DNA from: Shewanella avicenniae
GTDB taxonomy: Bacteria; Pseudomonadota; Gammaproteobacteria; Enterobacterales; Shewanellaceae
Direction of reading: 5' to 3'
DNA: 64,000 nucleotides
Assembly: GCF_017354945.1 (NCBI RefSeq)
Contig: NZ_CP071503.1
Location: forward strand, 1,426,001 to 1,490,000
Made by a program: the position numbers and the translations under genes. Below, in pieces: positions 42,594 to 50,196 of the stretch; positions within the stretch are counted from its first letter, which is position 1, and every line of letters starts with the position of its first letter. The notes under the pieces are model-generated. The model searched no databases. It was not told the DNA's origin and was given only the letters and a program-made list of their open reading frames with translations.

Positions 42594-44264
42594 TTAACTG
42601 TTCCGGTAAGGTAGGTTGATCGCCACACGGGTATAAACATCTGGCTCACAACTAACGGTAACGCCGTAATGCGGCCCATAGAGATTTTGAATTCGCTTAT
42701 GAACAAGGTTCATCCCTAAACCGTCGGATTCCGTTTTTTCTTGATATAACCCGGCATTGTCCTCAACCGTGAGAATGAGTTCATCTTGCTTTAATGCCGC
42801 TGTAACGCTGATTTTACCCGGTTCAATCAAATGCGAGGTGCCATGTTTCACCGCATTTTCGATGATGGGTTGCAGGGTAAACGCTGGCATTTGCACCGCC
42901 AGTAAGCCACTATCAATCTCAATATCGACTTGCAATTTATCGATAAAGCGGGCTTTCTCAATCGCTAGATAGGAGTCGATATGCTCCAGCTCGTCACCAA
43001 GGGTGACAAGGCCGGTGGTGCGCTTGAGATTAATCCGCAGGAACTGACTTAACTGCTGCAGCAGTTGCCGAGCATTATCAGGATCGCGTCGCACAATCGC
43101 GCTGATGGTATTCAAGGCATTAAACAAAAAGTGTGGATTAACTTGTGCCTGCAGCAGTTTTAATTCGGCTTGGGTCAACATGGTTTGTTGCTGTTCAAAG
43201 CGACCATATAGGATCTGGTTGGAGAGCAGCCGCGCAATCCCTTCGCCAAGGGTGCGGTTTATATTCAAAAACAACTTATTTTTCGGCTCATACAGCTTAA
43301 TGGTGCCAATTACTTCATTATCCGCTCGTAGCGGGATCACTAAGCTTGACCCTAACTTGCACTGCTTGGAGATAGAGCAAGCGTAGGGCGTTTCTACGCC
43401 ATCAGCGAACATCACTCGGTTTTGGTGGATTGCATCCATGGTGATTTTTGATGAAATTGGCGTGCCTGGCAGATGGTGATCGGCACCGATACCGATAAAC
43501 GCCAGTAATTTCTCTCGGTCGGTAATGGCTACAGCACCCACAGCGGTCTCTTCAATCACAATTTTGGCAACCTGGGTGCTGGTATGTTCATTAAAGCCTT
43601 TAGCTAATGTCCCCACACTGCGTTCAGCGATTTTCAGTGCTTTAGTTGAAAAGCTGGAGGAAAGTTTATCGAACATCGTTTTTTGATCGCGAATAATGCT
43701 CATAAACAATGCGGCACCGATGGAGTTCACCAGTAGCATCGGCGGCGCAATCTGCCGCACCAGCGCTAATGCATCTTCAAATGGCTGCGCGACCATCAAA
43801 ATGATACACATCTGCATCATTTCGGCATAAAACGCGACCAAACCGACCAAAAACGGATGATAAACCAACTCACTGCGGCCTTGTTTTTTGAGCCAGTAGC
43901 TAATCATGCCGGCACTGAGCCCTTCAAAGGTGGTTGAGATAGCACAAGATAGATCAGTAAAACCGCCCAAGGTATAGCGATGAATGCCACCGGTTAATCC
44001 CACTAAAAACCCTGTTGTTGGCCCACCCAATAAACCCCCGAGCACCGCGCCCATCGCTCGAGTATTGGCAATGGCACCATGAGTTTGTTCACCAAAATAG
44101 GTGGCCATAATGCAGAAACCGGAGAACACCAGATAGATATAGATTTTATGGGGCAGGCGAGTTGAGGCTTCGGCGAACAGCTTAAACATTGGGGTTTTGC
44201 TGACGAGATACACCAATACCATATAGAGGCACATCTGTTGTGTGAGGGCGAGGATCAGCGGCAT
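42594..44264 (-). CDS. LytS/BtsS-type sensor histidine kinase
   Basis: Membrane sensor kinase of 556 residues. Domains in order: 5TM-LYT sensor with about five to six helices (1-165), GAF-like domain (about 200-335), His_kinase domain with the phospho-acceptor in QAQVNPHFLFNALNTISAI (about 365-385) and an HATPase domain (about 450-550, with ENAVKHG and GLGMNLVHKRI). The ATG at 44264 has AGGTGA seven bases upstream and gives the BtsS-like start MPLILALTQQMCLYM; the GTG at 44354 lacks a ribosome binding site. In E. coli BtsS senses pyruvate; that ligand is inferred here. Confidence 0.92.
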   Translation of the reverse strand: MPLILALTQQMCLYMVLVYLVSKTPMFKLFAEASTRLPHKIYIYLVFSGFCIMATYFGEQTHGAIANTRAMGAVLGGLLGGPTTGFLVGLTGGIHRYTLGGFTDLSCAISTTFEGLSAGMISYWLKKQGRSELVYHPFLVGLVAFYAEMMQMCIILMVAQPFEDALALVRQIAPPMLLVNSIGAALFMSIIRDQKTMFDKLSSSFSTKALKIAERSVGTLAKGFNEHTSTQVAKIVIEETAVGAVAITDREKLLAFIGIGADHHLPGTPISSKITMDAIHQNRVMFADGVETPYACSISKQCKLGSSLVIPLRADNEVIGTIKLYEPKNKLFLNINRTLGEGIARLLSNQILYGRFEQQQTMLTQAELKLLQAQVNPHFLFNALNTISAIVRRDPDNARQLLQQLSQFLRINLKRTTGLVTLGDELEHIDSYLAIEKARFIDKLQVDIEIDSGLLAVQMPAFTLQPIIENAVKHGTSHLIEPGKISVTAALKQDELILTVEDNAGLYQEKTESDGLGMNLVHKRIQNLYGPHYGVTVSCEPDVYTRVAINLPYRNS

Positions 44265-44405
44265 CTTCAATTCACCTAGGCCAATAGGCCGCACATCAGG
44301 ATAACAATAGGCGCTATATTGCCAGAAATCTTGCGTTAAATCAGAGTATGACACAGAAAAAATCGATATAAATCAGTAACTGCTTATTTTGAATGGGGTG
44401 AACTA

Positions 44406-44648
44406 ATGAGTGAATCTATCCACGGTCATGAAGTACTTGAGATGTTATTGGCACAACCGCAAGGGGTGACGAAGGGAGAGTTAAAAGCCCAAATGTTGCA
44501 AAAGTTTGGTACTGAGGCGCGTTATCACACCTGCAGTGCCGCCGATATGGATGCCGATGCTTTAATCGAATTTTTGGCTGCGCGCGGTAAGTTTGTGGAT
44601 GCTCCGGCAGGGTTTACCACCGAAGCAGAAAAGATTTGTAACCACTAA
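44406..44648 (+). CDS. yecH: YecH-family protein (DUF2492)
   Basis: An 80-residue protein that fits the YecH/DUF2492 family, proposed metal-binding. The N-terminus SESIHGHEVLEMLL, the central RYHTCSAADMDADALIEFLAARGKFV and the C-terminal ICNH contain the conserved His and Cys residues. It is transcribed away from the LytS kinase and its stop lies in a hairpin shared with the next gene. Confidence 0.88.
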   Translation: MSESIHGHEVLEMLLAQPQGVTKGELKAQMLQKFGTEARYHTCSAADMDADALIEFLAARGKFVDAPAGFTTEAEKICNH

Positions 44649-44674
44649 CGAGTAGGATTAGCCCTGCTCGTTAG
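44645..44674. terminator. Hairpin shared by converging yecH and the small ParA partner
   Basis: CTAACGAG (44645-44652) and CTCGTTAG (44667-44674) pair and span the two stop codons. There is no clear T-run, so it is a weak terminator or an mRNA-end structure. Confidence 0.45.
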
Positions 44675-45023
44675 CTTGCTCGCAAAGTGCTAACAGCCCA
44701 GCCTGCTCGTCATCAGAAAGTTGGCTAAAGTTAGCAATGAAGATCCGTAACAGTTTTGATTTCGCCATGCCGGTTTGTTGTGACAGTTCATCCAATTGAG
44801 AGATGCTTTGTTCTGTCAGGGTAAACGTTGCATGGCGAAACTGTTTAACCGGCTTTTCCGCAGTTTTGGCTTGGGTGGTGCTTTGAGCACTGCTGTTGTC
44901 ACTAACCTCAAGCTTACTTGGTTTGCCGGCGGCGTAATTGGTTGCGTCATCGATAAAATCTTCAATCGAGACTTTGCTAGGCTTTTTCTTTACGAGATTA
45001 CGTTTTAAATCAGTTAAGCTCAT
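44658..45023 (-). CDS. Small partner of the ParA-like ATPase (RHH-like)
   Basis: A 121-residue protein, from ATG 45023, which overlaps the ParA-like gene end by 14 bases. The N-terminus is basic (LKRNLVKKKPSK), the middle is low-complexity Ser/Thr/Ala/Lys rich, and residues about 75-118 (RHATFTLTEQSISQLDELSQQTGMAKSKLLRIFI) fit a ribbon-helix-helix/CopG-like fold. The ATPase/RHH order is that of type Ib partition pairs such as ParF-ParG. DNA-binding is inferred; no named family was recognised. Confidence 0.7.
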   Translation of the reverse strand: MSLTDLKRNLVKKKPSKVSIEDFIDDATNYAAGKPSKLEVSDNSSAQSTTQAKTAEKPVKQFRHATFTLTEQSISQLDELSQQTGMAKSKLLRIFIANFSQLSDDEQAGLLALCEQANEQG

Positions 45024-45678
45024 AAGAATTTTCCGGCGGAATCGCAAACAGTTCATCCGCGATGGCACGGATCTCTTCGGCCGCTTTACCCGTTGGCTCG
45101 ATTTCGATCACTGATGAGCCTTTCTCTTCGCTGTCATCATAAATGTTGCGACTAAACGTTACCGAGTTCAGGACTCGTAAGCCGAAGGATTCAACCACTT
45201 CTTTAGCTTCTAAAATACGTTTAGCTTGAGTTGGCAGGGCTGGGCACTGTGTCAGCACTACGGTGGCAACCATTTTCGGGTTCACCATCTTACAGGTGCT
45301 AAGCATATCTTCCATGTGCGGCAGGGTTTTTAAATCGCGTCGTTTAGGGCGTAGTGGAATGACAACATAAGTGGCAACAGACATCGCCGCACGCATGGCT
45401 AAGTTATCTTGACCACCACAGTCAACAATCACGTAGTCAAAGCGTTCATCGAGACTCAACAAATCGTTGCGGATTTTGCCATAGAGTTGGATGCAGTTAA
45501 TGCTGGGAAGCGATTCATCGGTATTGCGCGCTTGGATCCAGTCGGAGGTCGTACGCTGCGGATCACAATCTACCATCAACACGTTGGCATTAAACTTTTG
45601 AGTAATGTGTACCGCAATATTTTGCGCTAAGCAGCTCTTGCCACTTCCGCCTTTCTCCCCGCCAACGAGCAGTATCAT
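45010..45678 (-). CDS. ParA/MinD-family ATPase without DNA-binding extension
   Basis: A 222-residue deviant-Walker ATPase. The Walker A is GEKGGSGKS (about 7-15) with the ParA signature lysine; Walker A' is in VLMVDCDPQRTTSDW and Walker B in YVIVDCGGQDN. No N-terminal helix-turn-helix, so it resembles type Ib (ParF-like) partition ATPases or orphan positioning ATPases. It overlaps its small partner gene. Its position on a chromosome next to PilZ and PsiE genes gives no clear cargo. Confidence 0.88.
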   Translation of the reverse strand: MILLVGGEKGGSGKSCLAQNIAVHITQKFNANVLMVDCDPQRTTSDWIQARNTDESLPSINCIQLYGKIRNDLLSLDERFDYVIVDCGGQDNLAMRAAMSVATYVVIPLRPKRRDLKTLPHMEDMLSTCKMVNPKMVATVVLTQCPALPTQAKRILEAKEVVESFGLRVLNSVTFSRNIYDDSEEKGSSVIEIEPTGKAAEEIRAIADELFAIPPENSYELN

Positions 45679-45697
45679 ATAAAATCTCCCCGAGCAT

Positions 45698-45707
45698 TAA
45701 CTAGTTA
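45698..45707. promoter_or_regulatory. Short palindrome upstream of the ParA-like gene
   Basis: TAACTAGTTA is a perfect ten-base palindrome 20 bases before the ParA-like start. It could be a site for the small RHH-like partner, which in this type of pair usually represses its own operon. Single copy; weak evidence. Confidence 0.3.
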
Positions 45708-45762
45708 GTCTTCCTGAACATTAAGTCAAGTATAGAACAGAATGAGATTTAGCTGGCAGCGT

Positions 45763-46062
45763 CTAGTAGAGCTGCATGGCGATACGGAAAAATTCGCCTT
45801 CCGGTATGCAGCGACACACTTGGCCACGTACCGTATTTTGTGCGTCAGTGCCTGGATTAAAGGTCACTTCAATGAGTTCGCCAACCTTGAAGGCTGAACT
45901 ATATTCGAGCAAGATGCCTCGGCGTGACAAATCAACGCAGATCCCTTCGGCTGTTTGGAATTGACCACTGGCATCCTGCCAGCCCAATCGCACTGCTTCA
46001 GACTCAAGATCTACCCGCAAGGATTTACGGCGTTCGCTGAAAGAATCGACCTCATCACTCAT
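45763..46062 (-). CDS. PilZ domain protein
   Basis: A 99-residue protein consisting of a single PilZ domain, the cyclic-di-GMP receptor. The binding motifs are visible: RxxxR-type RRKSLR at 11-16 and DxSxxG-type DLSRRG at 44-49. A c-di-GMP effector role is the family inference. It lies 84 bases upstream of the ParA-like gene on the same strand, so they may be co-transcribed. Confidence 0.92.
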   Translation of the reverse strand: MSDEVDSFSERRKSLRVDLESEAVRLGWQDASGQFQTAEGICVDLSRRGILLEYSSAFKVGELIEVTFNPGTDAQNTVRGQVCRCIPEGEFFRIAMQLY

Positions 46063-46149
46063 ATCTCGTCCCTTTTATAGATGTGCATAATTACTCGCCA
46101 CGTTAACACAGCATAGAACGCTTGAGTAGAGCATGCAAAATGCTGATAT

Positions 46150-46180
46150 CTAAAAATATGCCCAACAATTTGTTGGGCAT
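46150..46180 (-). terminator. Terminator after psiE-like gene
   Basis: ATGCCCAACA and TGTTGGGCAT (46158-46180) pair around a three-base loop; read leftwards the stem is followed by ATTTTTA. Confidence 0.85.
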
Positions 46181-46186
46181 AGATGT

Positions 46187-46591
46187 TTACTTATCGTATT
46201 CCTGATGAGGTGGGTAAGGCATTTTCAATTGCCCCCAACGAATCACGATCACGGTGAAGGCCAACACCAGTGTTGAGATCGATACGGCCAACACTCGCCA
46301 GTCTTCCATTGCCTTCATATCCAGTATCAAATAACGCGCTAACGCAACAATCGCGATATATAGCGGCATACGCACGGGCAATTTACCTGACTCGGCATAG
46401 TTTGCCACCATGGCCAAGACTTCTAGATAGATAAACAGCAACAGTAGATCGGCAAGTTCAACCACGCCGGCTTGAATGATATGCACACCTTCTTGCCCAA
46501 TCGCGACAATAGTGGCGATGGCAATCAGCAGCAGTACGACATGCTCAACCGCCTTGAGTGATTTAGCACCGTACTTTCGATAGATTTCCAT
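46187..46591 (-). CDS. psiE: Phosphate-starvation-inducible PsiE family protein
   Basis: A 134-residue protein with four hydrophobic helices (about 15-35, 42-62, 75-92, 105-125), matching PsiE. A conserved segment YLEVLAMVANYAESGKLPVRMPLYIAIVALARYLI is visible. Function in the family is unknown beyond phosphate- or starvation-linked expression in E. coli. It ends in a terminator and so is separate from the PilZ gene. Confidence 0.88.
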   Translation of the reverse strand: MEIYRKYGAKSLKAVEHVVLLLIAIATIVAIGQEGVHIIQAGVVELADLLLLFIYLEVLAMVANYAESGKLPVRMPLYIAIVALARYLILDMKAMEDWRVLAVSISTLVLAFTVIVIRWGQLKMPYPPHQEYDK

Positions 46592-46878
46592 AGCAACTCC
46601 TACAATAATTTTGTGTTCATTATCAATGATTCAGCATAAAGCTTCAGTGAAATTTGCGTGACTACAATCACATAAACTGTACGGATTAACTGAAGGGGGC
46701 ATGATGAGTAATCGGGCAAATGCCAATAGCCTACGTAATCTGCACAAAAACTCGGCGCAAATTGGTGATCGGCAATGCCTTTAGCGGCTAAATCAGCGCC
46801 ATCAACGCACGTTTTACTTGAGACAACGGACTAAGCTGCATACCCTAATGGCCTTAATGAAGTTTTTAAGGGTTTTCT

Positions 46879-48591
46879 ATGGATAGCCAATTAGCGCTGC
46901 AATTAAAACACTGGTTAGCGCTTGATCCGGAACAGGCCACCAAAGTGGAACTGGCCAAATTAATTAATGCTGGCGATGAACAAGAGTTGCGCCGCCGCTT
47001 TGACGGGCGACTAGCCTTTGGTACCGCAGGATTACGCGGTGTGGTCGGCGCTGGGCCAACCCGAATGAACCTTTTGGTGATCCGTCAAACCGCCGCTGGC
47101 TTGGGACACTATTTGCTAAGCCAGATTGCGGATGCCGCTGAGCGTGGGGTCGTGGTGGGCTATGATGGTCGGCCAGACTCAAAGCGTTTTGCCCATACCA
47201 CGGCTGAAGTGCTGTGTTCGTTAGGCATTAAAGTTCACTTGACTGATCAAGTGTCTCCAACGCCGCTGGTGGCCTTTGGCGTAACCCATCTTAATGCCGC
47301 CGCAGGGGTGGTGGTGACAGCGAGCCATAATCCGCCCGAATATAATGGCTTTAAAGTGTATTGGAGCAACGGCGCCCAGATTATTGCGCCGCACGATGCA
47401 GGAATTGCCGCCTGTATTGAGCAAGCTGCGACAACGGAAGTGCGCATTTTGCCGTTGGAAAGGGCGCTGCAGCAACAGTTGTTACATTGGCTTGATGACA
47501 GCTTTTTTGGCGCCTATCAAACTGCGGTATCTGCCTCGGCGTTATTGCAATCCGCAGCCGATACGGACGCAGTAGTGATCGCTTACACCGCCATGCATGG
47601 TGTGGGTGCCAAAATGGCAAAACGCTTGCTTGCCCAAGCGGGATTTAAGCAGGTGTACTCAGTCGCTGCACAAGAACAGCCTGATGGCAGTTTCCCCACC
47701 GTTAAATTCCCCAATCCAGAAGAACCGGGCGCCATGGACTTGGTGATCGATGAAGCGCGCAAGCATGATGCCTTGATTGCCTGCGCTAACGACCCAGATG
47801 CCGACCGGTTGGCGGTCGCGGTCAAGCGGGGCAGTGACTACCAACAATTGACCGGCGATCAAGTAGGATTATTGCTCGGCCATTATCTGCTACATAAAGC
47901 ACCTGCAGAGCAACGCTTGGTGGGCACTACGATTGTGTCGTCATCCATGTTAGCGGCTATTGCGGCATCTGCAGGGGGGAAATGTTTTACCACGCTCACA
48001 GGCTTTAAATGGCTTACCAATGTTGCCATGCAACAAGCCACTGCCAGCCAGCAATTTCTGTTTGCCTACGAAGAAGCGCTTGGTTACACCATCGACACCA
48101 TCGTACGTGACAAGGATGGCCTGACGGCATTGCTGGCGTTTGCCCAGTTGATGGCAGAGCTCATCGCTGAAGATAAGACCTTGTGGCAACATTTGGACGA
48201 GATCTATCGCCAACATGGTATGTACTTGAATAAACAGGTGAGTATCGCTTTATCGGAACAAACCATGGACATTGGCACGCAGCTGCGTAATCAACCCCCA
48301 AGTGTGATTGGTGGTGTGGCGGTGGTGGCGATAGAAGATGTTAAACGCGGGGTGCGAATTGACGCTGACGGTGAGCAAGCGCTAACTCTGCCCAAAAGTG
48401 ATGTGTTGATCTATCACCTGCAAGATCATTCTCGCGTAGTGGTGCGTCCGTCAGGCACAGAACCTAAGCTCAAGTGCTATTACCAAGTGGTGCAACCTAT
48501 GGGGCTCGACACCTACGCCGTGGCCGAAGTCAAAGGTACTGAAAGACTTACCAAGTTGATTAGCCGCCATCAACAGTCATTGCTCGGCTAA
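46879..48591 (+). CDS. Phosphohexomutase (phosphoglucomutase/phosphomannomutase, PGM2-like)
   Basis: An alpha-D-phosphohexomutase of 570 residues; it interconverts 1- and 6-phosphates of glucose, mannose or possibly pentoses. The phosphoserine loop TASHNPPEYNGFKVY has S149, the metal loop is DPDADR (about 310-315), the sugar loop EEALGYT, and the phosphate loop RPSGTEPKLK near the C-terminus. The N-terminal TAGLRG motif is also present. Long N-terminus and size are of the PGM2/PgcA group; exact sugar unclear. Confidence 0.9.
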   Translation: MDSQLALQLKHWLALDPEQATKVELAKLINAGDEQELRRRFDGRLAFGTAGLRGVVGAGPTRMNLLVIRQTAAGLGHYLLSQIADAAERGVVVGYDGRPDSKRFAHTTAEVLCSLGIKVHLTDQVSPTPLVAFGVTHLNAAAGVVVTASHNPPEYNGFKVYWSNGAQIIAPHDAGIAACIEQAATTEVRILPLERALQQQLLHWLDDSFFGAYQTAVSASALLQSAADTDAVVIAYTAMHGVGAKMAKRLLAQAGFKQVYSVAAQEQPDGSFPTVKFPNPEEPGAMDLVIDEARKHDALIACANDPDADRLAVAVKRGSDYQQLTGDQVGLLLGHYLLHKAPAEQRLVGTTIVSSSMLAAIAASAGGKCFTTLTGFKWLTNVAMQQATASQQFLFAYEEALGYTIDTIVRDKDGLTALLAFAQLMAELIAEDKTLWQHLDEIYRQHGMYLNKQVSIALSEQTMDIGTQLRNQPPSVIGGVAVVAIEDVKRGVRIDADGEQALTLPKSDVLIYHLQDHSRVVVRPSGTEPKLKCYYQVVQPMGLDTYAVAEVKGTERLTKLISRHQQSLLG

Positions 48592-48621
48592 TTTTCTCAA
48601 TCAAATTTTATCGACAGTGTC

Positions 48622-48646
48622 AAAGCAGAGCCAAGGCTCTGCTTTT
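48622..48646 (+). terminator. Terminator of the phosphohexomutase gene
   Basis: AAAGCAGAGCC and GGCTCTGCTTT pair around AA, followed by T residues. Confidence 0.9.
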
Positions 48647-48720
48647 CTATTCGGCCATTTCAGAATGCGACAATTTGGCGCAATATTGCTCAACGTCAAA
48701 GCTTTAACAGCGCAAAATTC

Positions 48721-48782
48721 TTAAGCTGAGTGCTCAAGTTATCGGCTTAGAGCTGATTTTGAGCGTTAAGCTGAGCGCTTAA
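48721..48782. repeat. Two copies of a 17-base palindromic element before the phosphatase gene
   Basis: TTAAGCTGAGTGCTCAA (48721-48737) and TTAAGCTGAGCGCTTAA (48766-48782) share 15 of 17 bases. The second has perfect TTAAGC/GCTTAA arms; the first has one mismatch. They start 45 bases apart and the second ends two bases before the GGAG of the phosphatase gene, an operator-like setting. Confidence 0.6.
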
Positions 48783-48793
48783 ATGGAGTGACT

Positions 48794-49354
48794 ATGGCAT
48801 TACTACGGACCAGTGAAACCCACCCATTGCAGATTGCTGCGGTACAACATTCGGCTGATTCGGGACGAATCGGCATCACCTTTTGCCCCGGCAAGTATGA
48901 TCCTTGGGCGGCGACAGGTGGTTGGCGACGTGACCTGCAGTTAGATGTCGCCGCGATCAAAGCTTGGGGAGCAACAGCGGTACTTACGCTGGTTGAGCAA
49001 CATGAACTGGTCAGCTTAAAGGTGCCAACCTTGGGCGAGGTGGTACAACAACAGGGCATGGCATGGCTGCATCTGCCCATCGCCGACTACTCAGTGCCGG
49101 GCGCAGCGTTTGAAATTGCATGGGCGACAGCAGGGAAGCAACTTAGGCAGCAATTACGCCAGCAGCAAGATATCGTGGTGCACTGTAAGGGTGGGCTTGG
49201 CCGTGCGGGCATGATCGCCGCACGGTTGCTGATTGAGTTGGGAACTCCGGTGGAAGACGCTATCCAGCAGGTGCGGCAACAGCGCAAAGGCGCTATTGAA
49301 ACAGCGGCACAATTGGCATTAGTGCGCAGTTGGTCAGTTATTGATGATGAATGA
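48794..49354 (+). CDS. Dual-specificity (CDKN3-like) protein phosphatase
   Basis: A 186-residue cysteine-based phosphatase. The P-loop is HCKGGLGRAG with nucleophile C131 and R137. A general acid aspartate is likely D98 in PIADYSVPG. The N-terminal part (ITFCPGKYD ... GGWRRDLQLDVAAIKAWGATAVLTLVEQHEL) resembles CDKN3-type enzymes. The ATG at 48794 is chosen over a GTG six bases earlier, because GGAG is well spaced from it. Its end overlaps the next gene by 11 bases, so the two are likely coupled. Substrate unknown. Confidence 0.87.
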   Translation: MALLRTSETHPLQIAAVQHSADSGRIGITFCPGKYDPWAATGGWRRDLQLDVAAIKAWGATAVLTLVEQHELVSLKVPTLGEVVQQQGMAWLHLPIADYSVPGAAFEIAWATAGKQLRQQLRQQQDIVVHCKGGLGRAGMIAARLLIELGTPVEDAIQQVRQQRKGAIETAAQLALVRSWSVIDDE

Positions 49355-50105
49355 TGTAGACCAGAATACTGGCGCGCCTAACAAGGCGGGGATGGCTAAC
49401 ACAGTACAAACGCCTGAAAAAGTACAAACGCTTGAGAAAGTGGATAGTTCCAACTGGCAGCGGGTTGCCGCGGCGATAGGCAGTAATCCTGCAGGGGTTT
49501 ACCAAGATGCTAAACATCAGCGTTATTACGTCAAAACGCTAGAGTCGCCTGCTTTGGCGAACAACGAGTGGCTCACTGCACAGCTCTACCAATTTGTGGG
49601 TGTCCCTACCTTTGAATATCTCCCTGCACTAAATCCTTGCCAGATCATTACCCGTTGGCGGCCTTTATCCAAAAAGTCGATTGCGCATTTTGATGAAAAT
49701 GAACGTGCCCAAGCTCGCCGTTGGTTTGCTGTGCATGCGTGGACAGCCAATTGGGATGCGGTGGGGCTGCATGGTGATAATCAGGGGGTGGCTAATCGCC
49801 AAGTGCTGAGTTTAGATCTCGGCGGGGCACTAGCCTATCGCGCCAATGGTGATCCCAAGGGCAGTGCTTTTTCAGTAGAAGTAGGCGAAATACATTCACT
49901 GCGAGATAAGCAACTTAATCCAGCCGCTGAGCGCTTGTTTGGCGAAATGACGCGAGCGCAACTGATTGAGGCAATTCGCTTAGTCACCGATCTCGCCGAT
50001 AGTGAAATTTTTGCGCTTTTGCAGCAACATCAGGCGAGTCACAAGTTGATTGATAAGCTGCTTAGTCGCAAAGCGGATATGCTGCAGCAACTGCATCATC
50101 TCTAA
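49344..50105 (+). CDS. Kinase-fold protein coupled to the phosphatase
   Basis: A 253-residue protein with features of a divergent HipA/PI-kinase-like fold. About residues 50-68 (GVYQDAKHQRYYVK) look like the nucleotide strand with the invariant Lys near 64. NEWLTAQLYQFVGVPTFEY follows. WTANWDAVGLHGDN (about 133-146) and LDLGGALAYRANGD (about 157-170) resemble catalytic and metal loops. The first 35 residues are low complexity with repeated PEKVQ/LEKV. No named family was recognised with certainty; activity is inferred. Starts inside the phosphatase gene; followed by a hairpin. Confidence 0.65.
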   Translation: MMNDVDQNTGAPNKAGMANTVQTPEKVQTLEKVDSSNWQRVAAAIGSNPAGVYQDAKHQRYYVKTLESPALANNEWLTAQLYQFVGVPTFEYLPALNPCQIITRWRPLSKKSIAHFDENERAQARRWFAVHAWTANWDAVGLHGDNQGVANRQVLSLDLGGALAYRANGDPKGSAFSVEVGEIHSLRDKQLNPAAERLFGEMTRAQLIEAIRLVTDLADSEIFALLQQHQASHKLIDKLLSRKADMLQQLHHL

Positions 50106-50120
50106 ATGGCTTGGCACAAA

Positions 50121-50157
50121 AAAGCCGCGTTAAGCAAAATGGCAAAACGCGGCTTCA
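50121..50157. terminator. Hairpin between kinase-fold gene and S9 peptidase
   Basis: AAGCCGCGTT (50122-50131) and AACGCGGCTT (50146-50155) form ten pairs, suitable for both converging genes. Confidence 0.8.
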
Positions 50158-50196
50158 TTATATTCAAATTTGTTACTGAGTCAGTTACGGGGTTAG

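Noticed and set aside
44267..44354. Longer N-terminus of the LytS-type kinase from a GTG at 44354.
   Set aside because: No ribosome binding site there, and the added 30 residues precede the normal BtsS-like start that has a good site.
46701..46784. Small frame of 27 residues with a strong AGGGGG site before it, upstream of the phosphohexomutase gene.
   Set aside because: Composition and length are unremarkable and no known small protein matches; a good ribosome binding site alone is not enough.
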